DNA of 64,000 nt from Clostridiales bacterium 38-18 (GTDB lineage Bacteria > Bacillota > Clostridia > Peptostreptococcales > Acidaminobacteraceae), in assembly GCA_001897605.1 (NCBI GenBank), contig MKTL01000005.1, positions 145,147 to 209,146 on the forward strand, written 5' to 3'. Positions within the stretch are counted from its first letter, which is position 1, and each line of letters starts with the position of its first letter. This document shows, piece after piece, positions 42,467-49,123 of the stretch. The position numbers and the translations under genes are program-made. Below the pieces are notes generated by a model that was given only the letters and a program-made list of their open reading frames with translations, did no database searches and was not told the origin of the DNA.

Positions 42467-43696
42467 ATGAAATTTGTTGTACGTGATGATCTAATTGACC
42501 CTATAACTTATTCAATCGCAGAGATCAAATACAAAGGGATTTTAGAGCATATTTATAACGCAGGTCATTATTGTTTACTTGAACAAATTAAAAGTTTGAC
42601 TAATGGACGCAATATTGTTAAAGCACTTGAAGAAAACAATTTAATTGCGATTAGGACATTTAATAATAAGTCAAAGTATGTCGCACTTACTCAAACAGCA
42701 ATGAAGTACTTGCTCCTTAGAGATAGTGAAACTGATTACAGCGATATGCCAAAGAATGAAATCAACATAACACGTGTCAATAATGCACCTTCTGACAAAG
42801 TTTTGTTTTCATCTTTTTTGAGATTTGAATTGATTACTTTAGGACGTTTCACTTCTAAAGCAAAGCTAATTGAAAATTTTAAAAGAGAGTATTTAAAATC
42901 ATTAGGGTTTTCCTTTTCAAAATACGAAGAACTTAAAGATAGTGAAAAAAAGACCAGTAAATCTATAGACGAACTTAATGACTTTTATCTTAAGTTTAAA
43001 GATGTAAGAGATTCTATTAAAACTGAACAAGGTAATGATATTGATGATGCAATTAGACACAAGGTTGAATTGCTTAAATCAGATTACAGTAACATTCAAG
43101 AAAAACTAATTGAACAAACTAAAATCATTGAATCAGCAATGGAGATTCTTAATTACGTTGAAGTATGTTATGACAATTCAAAATTGCTTGTAAGTTACGA
43201 TAGTGAAAAATTTGGACTAAACATAATTATTCTTGATACTGGTAACCAAATGTCTCCTTGGGAATATATGAGATATCCAAAATCTTTTGTTGAAAAAGGT
43301 CTTATAGTTAGAGAGGTAAACTTTGACATTGTAAGTTATAGTCAGAATCGTTCAGAAAGCCTCTTAAAGAACTTTTGTGATAATCTTGATGCAAAGGATA
43401 AGGCAAATGAAAAAATGCTTGAATGGGAAAAATCCAAGGGGATTACAAGATACTTTAGAAAAACATGGACGGTAACGCCGAGTAAATCGGACCGAAAATA
43501 TGAGCCACCAGCAGTATATTTAAAAAATGAAGGCTTCTGGAATCGATTTAGATTGATTAATAACGTATCTGTACTAACTGAAACATACTACTTGGAAAAA
43601 CACCGCAACTTTGCTATCGGAGAAGATGACAGTGTAATTAAACAAAAGGACAAGGAAAGTATCGAAAGGTTAGAAAAGCTATTCAGAAATTCATAA
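42467..43696 (+). CDS. Large winged-helix/coiled-coil protein, possible relaxosome component
   Basis: A 409-residue protein. Residues about 1-90 resemble the winged helix of its 5' neighbour (IYNAGHYCLLEQIKSLTNGR). Residues about 130-240 are coiled coil. The C-terminal part is basic and mixed. No HUH or other relaxase motif is visible. It follows the Replic_Relax-like gene by 11 bp with AAGGGGGAAG as RBS. Position and basic character suggest DNA handling in transfer or replication; no family is recognised. Confidence 0.5.
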   Translation: MKFVVRDDLIDPITYSIAEIKYKGILEHIYNAGHYCLLEQIKSLTNGRNIVKALEENNLIAIRTFNNKSKYVALTQTAMKYLLLRDSETDYSDMPKNEINITRVNNAPSDKVLFSSFLRFELITLGRFTSKAKLIENFKREYLKSLGFSFSKYEELKDSEKKTSKSIDELNDFYLKFKDVRDSIKTEQGNDIDDAIRHKVELLKSDYSNIQEKLIEQTKIIESAMEILNYVEVCYDNSKLLVSYDSEKFGLNIIILDTGNQMSPWEYMRYPKSFVEKGLIVREVNFDIVSYSQNRSESLLKNFCDNLDAKDKANEKMLEWEKSKGITRYFRKTWTVTPSKSDRKYEPPAVYLKNEGFWNRFRLINNVSVLTETYYLEKHRNFAIGEDDSVIKQKDKESIERLEKLFRNS

Positions 43697-43706
43697 TGTA
43701 TTATTC

Positions 43707-43944
43707 TGTAATACAAAATCAGTTCTTCAGGAAGACGGATCAGCGTTGAGCTTGTCCGTCTTTGTATTACATTAATGATTTGAAGTTTAATAACGCTGTG
43801 CTACAGTTTGCTTTATGCTGCGCGCATCGATCTGCTAATTTTGTAGTACACAACATTTTATTTATCATTCACGAAAAAGGTCTTTTTCTTTGTAATACGT
43901 TTTAGATCAATTATTCCTGGTGCAGCTGCGATTTTTGTAATACA
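43707..43944. repeat. TGTAWTACA block (56-bp pair and two 45-bp pairs)
   Basis: Boxes at 43707/43763 (56), 43797/43842 (45, TGTGCTACA and TGTAGTACA) and 43891/43936 (45). The first unit contains AAGACGGA and TCCGTCTT, a perfect internal stem. The second resembles 25313-25366 and the third resembles 25391-25444, so the blocks are related in order. Confidence 0.92.
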
Positions 43945-44207
43945 TTTAAAAAGCTTTGTAGAAACAGTTGCAGAGTTTTTTGTGATATGCCCGATTCGAC
44001 TTCGTAACAGGTTTAGTCATTGTACGGCTTCGCCAGTTAATGAATTTTTAAAATAGCTCTCGTCTCATTTTTTCCTCTTGAGCAAAGACCTTCGTTTTCT
44101 TAGTTAGTGGGGAAAGTGGAATTTGAAATGCAAAGTTTTTCAGCTATGCTTAGACTTTTTTTATACAAAAAAAAAGAAGCGTCAGTCTGACGCTCCATTT
44201 TCTTAAA
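43945..44207. other. Non-coding spacer with minus-strand terminator
   Basis: It contains the palindrome AAGCGTCAGTCTGACGCT at 44177-44194. Read on the minus strand this is followed by TTCTTTTTTTTT and ends the toxin-antitoxin transcript. Nothing else is recognised. Confidence 0.6.
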
Positions 44208-44492
44208 TTATTTTTGGTCTACGATAACAATTTTTTTACCTATGCCATCCAACAGTTTAATTAGTGTTGAAAGTTTAGGGTCTGATACTTCTTTTTCGAT
44301 TCTTGCGAGCATTGGTTGTTTAATTAATGTCTTTTCGCCTAAAGATACTTGTGTTTCCCCTGCGGTTTGACGAGCCTCTATAAAGTCACATATAATCTCA
44401 CTTTTTAATTCTAGGACACGTTTTTCAAGTTCAGTTAACTGTGTTCTTTTAAAATCGTCAAATGTGTTGATTCTCTCCTTGGTCTTTTCCAT
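44208..44492 (-). CDS. HigA-like antitoxin (XRE helix-turn-helix)
   Basis: A 94-residue protein with a central Cro/C1 HTH (GETQVSLGEKTLIKQPMLAR, about 45-64). This is the layout of HigA-type antitoxins, which bind the toxin and repress the operon. RBS AAGGAG is 8 bases before the ATG. The toxin gene lies upstream, the HigB-HigA order, but with an unusually wide 130-bp gap that is gene-free and could hold an extra promoter. Confidence 0.8.
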   Translation of the reverse strand: MEKTKERINTFDDFKRTQLTELEKRVLELKSEIICDFIEARQTAGETQVSLGEKTLIKQPMLARIEKEVSDPKLSTLIKLLDGIGKKIVIVDQK

Positions 44493-44622
44493 GTGTTTAC
44501 TCCTTAATTCTCCCTGTGTGTGTTGTTCTGAGTTATAAGTTTTTCTCTCTTTTTCTATCTGCTTGTTTATTTTCTTCTCATGTTATAGGCTAATAATTTT
44601 CTAAATACTCGCAAGTTTAATT

Positions 44623-44985
44623 TTATTCTTCTTTTCTCATGTTGTAAATTTTTAAATTTTTCTTTGCTTGATTAATTTCTCTCTGTGGTGTTTTCTTTGT
44701 GTCCTTAATGAAATGATGTAAAAGTAAGATTTTGTTTCCTTCAACAAGAACAAATAAAATTCTGTTTCTTAGTGGTCTTAACTCCCAAATACCATCACCT
44801 ATATAATCGGTGTAGGGCACTCCTGCTCTTGTGCCTTTTTGACTTAATATTTCGAGATAAAGGATTATTTTCTCATAATTAAGTCTTGCGTCCTTACTGG
44901 TTTCTTTCTTCTCTTTAAGTTCTAATAGAAGATTTAAAACCTCACTTTCTTCATTATCGTTGTAAAAAAACTCTAGTGTGTACAT
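44623..44985 (-). CDS. HigB/RelE-type toxin (phage Gp49-like)
   Basis: A 120-residue protein with the Gp49/HigB pattern: GDGIWELRPLRNRILFVLVE (about 66-85), ILLLHHFIKDTKKTP (about 88-102) and a C-terminal KKNLKIY. These toxins cut mRNA on the ribosome. I use the ATG at 44985 with GGAGAGG before it rather than the GTG two codons upstream. It stabilises the element with the HigA-like protein. Confidence 0.83.
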   Translation of the reverse strand: MYTLEFFYNDNEESEVLNLLLELKEKKETSKDARLNYEKIILYLEILSQKGTRAGVPYTDYIGDGIWELRPLRNRILFVLVEGNKILLLHHFIKDTKKTPQREINQAKKNLKIYNMRKEE

Positions 44986-45085
44986 TGTCACCTCTCCTAT
45001 AACTTATTAGTTATATTTTATCATAGTATTGTTATTTATTCAAGTCTTTTTATAACTTTTGAGTTATATTTTTAAACTGTTAAAG

Positions 45086-45149
45086 TGTCTTACGTTTTTT
45101 ATTTTTTTTCTCGCTGATCGAGTGGCAGCTTAAAAAATAGTGTAATACA
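45086..45149. repeat. Degenerate TGTAWTACA pair
   Basis: A clear box at 45141 and a weak partner (TGTCTTACG) at 45086, 55 bp apart, with CGCTGATCGAGTGGCAGCT between them. It precedes the element-type promoter. Confidence 0.55.
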
Positions 45150-45173
45150 TATTATAAAAAAGGTCTGTTGCGA

Positions 45174-45202
45174 TTGACTTTTAGACTATTATATGGTATC
45201 AT
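45174..45202 (+). promoter_or_regulatory. Element-type promoter
   Basis: TTGACT, 17 bp, TATCAT with TGG before it. An inverted repeat AAAAGGTC/GACTTTT spans the -35 (about 45158-45182). Confidence 0.8.
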
Positions 45203-45231
45203 TAGATATCAAATAAATAACAGAGGTGCTT

Positions 45232-45456
45232 ATGATTGTTCAACAAATTTATGCAGGGTGGAAAGGCATTGTAGTAGATGGAATTGTTTATAATGGCTCA
45301 ACTTCATATCCTTACAATAAGTTTCCAGACATTCAACTATCAAAATGTACTATCACACCAAAAGAAATAGACAAGATTATAAATGAGCTTAAGGAGTCTA
45401 AGCCTGTTGGCTATTTCAAAGTGATTGAAAAATTAAAAGCTTTAAAGAACCAATAA
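45232..45456 (+). CDS. Small protein of unknown function
   Basis: A 74-residue soluble protein starting MIVQQIYAGWKGIVVDGIVY; the ATG at 45232 follows GAGGTG. A small beta region is followed by a helix-rich end (KEIDKIINELKESKP). It is the first gene after an element-type promoter. No family recognised. Confidence 0.5.
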   Translation: MIVQQIYAGWKGIVVDGIVYNGSTSYPYNKFPDIQLSKCTITPKEIDKIINELKESKPVGYFKVIEKLKALKNQ

Positions 45457-45464
45457 TTTTTTTT

Positions 45465-45500
45465 GACATCAAGGGTCTGTCACAACAGACCTTTGATGTC
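45465..45500. promoter_or_regulatory. Inverted-repeat operator overlapping a promoter
   Basis: GACATCAAGGGTCTGT, CACA, ACAGACCTTTGATGTC: a 16-bp stem with one mismatch. The right arm includes the -35 position (CAGACC) of an element-type promoter with TGGTATCGT at 45506-45514. It may also end the upstream transcript. Confidence 0.7.
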
Positions 45501-45552
45501 CCAAATGGTATCGTTAAAGATGTAAATATACTTTAATGGAAAGGTGGTTATT

Positions 45553-46005
45553 ATGAATAAGTTAGTTTTAGAGTTTTTAGGTGAAGATAATTGGAGCAGA
45601 CCAGTATACAAAAATGAGGAAGGGCGTATTTTTAAAGATGTGAATTGTGATAATTTCCCTTTAGAACTGTGTACGGCTAGTGATTTTTATGGTGAACCGG
45701 ATACACCAATTAGCTATATTGAGAGGTACAAAGGTCTTGAAATTGTTATCACTGGTAGAGAAGGAGAGCCTACATATAATGAAAAAGTATTTTATCAAAT
45801 GCTTTCAAGGTTAAAAAGTGATTGTGACTATTTCCTTGGTTATGGTAATAGATTCGAAAAGCATTTGTGGGCGGGCAATGTTCCAGATCAGATTGAAGAA
45901 ATGAAGAAGATTTATAATAGTTTCTCAGATGATAAAAAACCTAAGTTTATAACTTATGAAGAAATACTCAAATATGAAGAGTTGATGAAAGGTGGAAATG
46001 TATGA
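45553..46005 (+). CDS. LPD11-domain accessory protein
   Basis: A 150-residue protein. SRLKSDCDYFLGYGNRFEKH (about 96-115), then LWAGNVPDQIEEMKKIYNSF and a C-terminal ITYEEILKYE, match the LPD11 domain found alone or in large polyvalent proteins of phages and conjugative plasmids. The domain's biochemical role is not established; it probably helps the incoming DNA establish. The start at 45553 follows AAAGGTGG. It overlaps the next gene by 4 bp. Confidence 0.75.
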   Translation: MNKLVLEFLGEDNWSRPVYKNEEGRIFKDVNCDNFPLELCTASDFYGEPDTPISYIERYKGLEIVITGREGEPTYNEKVFYQMLSRLKSDCDYFLGYGNRFEKHLWAGNVPDQIEEMKKIYNSFSDDKKPKFITYEEILKYEELMKGGNV

Positions 46006-46325
46006 GAAGATCTAAATCTAATGAAAATAAATTAAGCAATAGTTATGAACTGAAAATTACATCATCCTATGAAAATGAATGGGACCACAATATTTGTATT
46101 CGTGGTGAAGTCTATAGAGGTAATAAATTAGTTGCGGAAGTAATTGAGGATTCACTAGAGGGGTGGTATTTTGGTAATGAGTGTAGTAAATATGAATTTA
46201 AAAGATTTCTTAAAACGGTCTTTTATCACATGAAAGGTAATAAAAAGAGTACGAACTTATCTGACTCATATATTAAAATGCTTGTCTTTCACGAAGGAAT
46301 TAAACTACTTATATACAACTTGTAA
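46002..46325 (+). CDS. Small protein of unknown function
   Basis: A 107-residue protein with a basic N-terminus and a likely alpha-beta fold (ELKITSSYENEWDHNICIRG). It is coupled to the LPD11-like gene by 4 bp. No family recognised. It is followed by a GGGTCAAAATGACCC terminator. Confidence 0.5.
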   Translation: MRRSKSNENKLSNSYELKITSSYENEWDHNICIRGEVYRGNKLVAEVIEDSLEGWYFGNECSKYEFKRFLKTVFYHMKGNKKSTNLSDSYIKMLVFHEGIKLLIYNL

Positions 46326-46330
46326 AATAG

Positions 46331-46358
46331 TTAGGGTCAAAATGACCCTTTTTTTATT
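46331..46358 (+). terminator. GGGTCAAAATGACCC terminator
   Basis: The hairpin is followed by T7. It is a relative of the GGGTCATAATGACCC hairpins at 25518, 26703 and 46631. Confidence 0.8.
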
Positions 46359-46379
46359 TGGAGTAATTCAGAGTCAACC

Positions 46380-46535
46380 GCGCGCGACGAAAATCTGTCA
46401 AGGTCGTTCTCAAATAAAATAATTTTTTTTCGTCAAATCGCTTCGCTTTTCATTTGACAAAATAAAACCGCCATGCATTTTAGCATGGCTTTATTTTTTT
46501 TGTTCTCTTACCCTTGACAGATTTTCGTCGCGCGC
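46380..46535. repeat. Structured inverted-repeat element, copy 2
   Basis: The arms GCGCGCGACGAAAATCTGTC and their complement enclose the same interior as copy 1 at 25649-25848, including a perfect GCCATGC/GCATGGC hairpin with T run. Outer arms share no sequence with copy 1. Confidence 0.88.
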
Positions 46536-46849
46536 TTATAGGCATGGCTAATTAATAAATTTACTATAACTCTATTTTTTTTTTTAAAGTACATGAAAAT
46601 ATTTTGGGTTATTGGCTTGCTCAATAAGGTAATTAGGGTCATAATGACCCTAATTTCTTTTGATTATTTAAGGTAATTAAGCTATCGCTTAATTTATTTT
46701 TTTTTAAACGTTCTTTCAGAACGTTTTACCTAATAACCATTTGATTAATAAATTATACTTCTCATAATTATCACAATATTTTTTTTGAATGGCTGTATGA
46801 TCTGTTGGTTATGTCTTATACTTTGTTCGTGCGTCGATCTAATAACTGC
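46536..46849. other. Hairpin-rich non-coding region
   Basis: It contains AATTAGGGTCATAATGACCC with TAATT (46631-46660), AATTAAGC/GCTTAATT with T run, and AAACGTTCT/AGAACGTTT. No gene seen. The order of these hairpins parallels that at 25.5-26.8 kb. Confidence 0.65.
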
Positions 46850-47057
46850 TTGGGCGTTTTAACGGCGCGACGCTTTGCGTCGGTTTGTCGAACTAGCCAC
46901 AATACAAGCAAAAAAAATAAGCATTGTGAGGTTTTATCAACCCTCACAACACTTTATTTTTTATTGCTTCTATTGTAGCGGATTTCGCCTAACCAAGCAC
47001 CTAACGCAAATTCATATGCCCTAACGGGCGGTCAGTTGGCTCCGCCAACTGCAAGGT
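46850..47057. repeat. 208-bp structured non-coding repeat, copy 2
   Basis: Almost identical to 27647-27854; the final hairpin loop is CTCCG instead of CGGAG. Confidence 0.85.
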
Positions 47058-47211
47058 AAAAAGATTAAGAGCTTTAAAAACATGATTGCTAGTTGATTAA
47101 TTTAGTGAGGCGTCATGCTGACGCTTCGACCTAGAAATAATCATTTATTTATCATTCAAGCAATGAGGGTGACTTTGAAAAGTCCCCTCAAACTTCCTTC
47201 AAACTTTAATT

Positions 47212-47401
47212 GTCTCCGACGGGTCTGCCGACAGCCACTCGGCGTGAGCCATCCCCCCCGAACAGGTTGTGACTGTTCGGGGAGTTCCCCGTAGTGTAGA
47301 CGCTCCATTCCATCAAGTGTACGCTTCGCCGTTCACTCCTTATGCTCACTCGTACCTCGCTCCGCTACCGTTCACGCACTTGATTCCATTCCCGCTTTGA
47401 G
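47212..47401 (+). ncRNA. Structured RNA candidate, copy 2
   Basis: It shares GGGTCTGCCGACAGCCACTC plus GGCGTGAGCC with 30918-31103. The following stem CCCCGAACAG/CTGTTCGGGG replaces GGAGCAAT/ATTGCTCC of copy 1. A GGCGTCATGCTGACGC palindrome variant is upstream at 47109-47125. Strand uncertain. Confidence 0.6.
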
Positions 47402-47467
47402 TTAATATACAAGCTATAGCTGTTATAAAAAAACAATTATTTCACGTTTTAAAAAAGCATGTAGCGA

Positions 47468-47496
47468 TTGACTTTAACAGCGTTATATGGTATCAT
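47468..47496 (+). promoter_or_regulatory. Element-type promoter of ssb
   Basis: TTGACT, 17 bp, TATCAT with TGG before the -10, 40 bp before the ssb ATG. Confidence 0.8.
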
Positions 47497-47536
47497 TAAT
47501 TGTGGTTTAAATATACTTATTTGAAAGGTGGTTATT

Positions 47537-47974
47537 ATGAATAGCGTCAATTTGATTGGAAGGTTAGCTCGTGACCCAGAGCTTAGATTCGTACCAGGCT
47601 CAGGTATGCCTGTAGCAAATTTTACAATGGCCATAGACAAAGGCTTAACACGTGAAAAGAAACAAGAATTTGAGTCGCAAGGTAAACCAACCGCAGATTT
47701 TATTAGAATTGTAGTATGGGGCAAACAAGCTGAGAATTGCTCACAGTATCTTTCTAAAGGTAAGTTAGTAGCGATTCAAGGTTCTATTCAAACAAGCAGT
47801 TACAAGTCGAATACGGGCGAAATAAAATACACGACAGAAATACTCGCGAACCGTGTTGAATTTCTTGAGTGGGGTGAAAAGTCTAAGTCAACGGATACGG
47901 ATGATTTCAGTTTTAATCCTCCTAATATTGAAGATTTCCAGTCAATTGAAGGTGACGACGACGTACCATTTTGA
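47537..47974 (+). CDS. ssb: Single-stranded DNA-binding protein
   Basis: A 145-residue SSB. An OB fold occupies residues 1-105 (NSVNLIGRLARDPELRFVPG at the start, WGKQAENCSQYLSKGKLVAI in the middle). The linker is short and the acidic tip DDDVPF ends the protein, as needed to bind partner enzymes. It protects transferred single-stranded DNA in the recipient. The ATG at 47537 follows AAAGGTGG. It has its own element-type promoter. Confidence 0.95.
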   Translation: MNSVNLIGRLARDPELRFVPGSGMPVANFTMAIDKGLTREKKQEFESQGKPTADFIRIVVWGKQAENCSQYLSKGKLVAIQGSIQTSSYKSNTGEIKYTTEILANRVEFLEWGEKSKSTDTDDFSFNPPNIEDFQSIEGDDDVPF

Positions 47975-47995
47975 TTTCTATAAAGGAGAAGATTA

Positions 47996-48418
47996 ATGTA
48001 TAATTATTTAGTCGCAACACTTCATCTTGAGAATGATCCTAGAAGCTTATATGTAAAAGTAACTTTAAAAAAGAGTGCAACTCAAATCGCGAATTTTTTA
48101 TTATCTTGTGAAAATGTTAAATTGATAAGATTTTTTACATGGAATCAAAATGATTTGTTGTTTGAATTTCATGATGAAAATTTTTATTTTGCAAATAATT
48201 CTACATCTGAAATTGAGAGTATTTTTCTCAAGGCTGTTATAAACTATCATGAAAAAAAAGTGGAAATGATACCTAATGATAATGAAGTAGTAAGAATTTT
48301 TAATTTTTGGTTTTCTGATGATTTTAATAATCTCGAAACTTTTCGAAGGACAATTGAATATTACGGGTTAGATATTCATACTTTTAATTGGGGTGAAGGC
48401 TCAATATATCAAGAGTGA
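47996..48418 (+). CDS. Protein of unknown function
   Basis: A 140-residue protein with alternating strands and a helical, aromatic C-terminus (RIFNFWFSDDFNNLETFRRT). The C-terminal pattern resembles by eye the end of the SLH proteins of this element (FRFWFEDEFD), which could be a shared small motif. It is 21 bp behind ssb with AAAGGAG as RBS. No family recognised. Confidence 0.5.
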   Translation: MYNYLVATLHLENDPRSLYVKVTLKKSATQIANFLLSCENVKLIRFFTWNQNDLLFEFHDENFYFANNSTSEIESIFLKAVINYHEKKVEMIPNDNEVVRIFNFWFSDDFNNLETFRRTIEYYGLDIHTFNWGEGSIYQE

Positions 48419-48529
48419 GAAGAAGGTTTCTCAGAAGTTAATAAGGATGACTGGAAGCGTCTTGCTGACGCTTCTTAAATTTCTTTTTTCGTGGTATACT
48501 CTTGTTGAATAAATGATTAGGAGTAACCC

Positions 48530-49057
48530 ATGAGCTTTGTTATAGAAAACAATTTCAAGTACTATTTCAATAAAATAGATCAGTCTCTTTACAGTGTTTC
48601 ATCTGACCTTGTGCAGAATGAAGATACATTGAAAGCATATAGAATATTCATATCAAGAATCTCAAAGAACAAAGTAATTAGAGATGTAAAACTCGCAATT
48701 GTTTACTTCTCATATTTAAAATCTAAAGGTGTTGATATTAATAATCTTGAGGAATTGTATCTTTTTAATGATGAAAACATGCCTAATCTTTATCAGAATT
48801 TTAGGGATTTCGATTATGAAGAATTAGCTCTTATATCAAAAAATGACCTTATTGTATCAGTTAATCATAAGTTCTTAGAGATAATTAATCTTGATGAATT
48901 TTCAAGAAATGTTGGCATGACGATTGGTACAATTAAAAAATATCGCAATTCTATATTTGATATTTTGATTGTATTTTGTTTAGTAAAACACTTGCAACAA
49001 GTTCACAATTTAGAAGTAAATGCCCTTGATATTTTAATTATTAACAAGGCGACATAA
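48530..49057 (+). CDS. Protein of unknown function
   Basis: A 175-residue, helical soluble protein (MSFVIENNFKYYFNKIDQSL). A segment with DEFSRNVGMTIGTIKKYRNS (about 125-144) could be a helix-turn-helix. It precedes the VirD4 gene, and a palindrome variant (48454-48474) and a TGGTATACT -10 lie upstream. A transfer regulator or relaxosome factor is possible; not recognised. Confidence 0.5.
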   Translation: MSFVIENNFKYYFNKIDQSLYSVSSDLVQNEDTLKAYRIFISRISKNKVIRDVKLAIVYFSYLKSKGVDINNLEELYLFNDENMPNLYQNFRDFDYEELALISKNDLIVSVNHKFLEIINLDEFSRNVGMTIGTIKKYRNSIFDILIVFCLVKHLQQVHNLEVNALDILIINKAT

Positions 49058-49059
49058 TG

Positions 49060-49088
49060 TTGACGTACAACGGTCTCGATGCTATCAT
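49060..49088 (+). promoter_or_regulatory. Promoter of virD4
   Basis: TTGACG, 17 bp, TATCAT. The spacer ends in ATGC rather than TGG. It lies 36 bp before the VirD4 start. Confidence 0.75.
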
Positions 49089-49123
49089 AGACTGAGATAT
49101 TATTACAAAAGAAAGGTTTTTCA

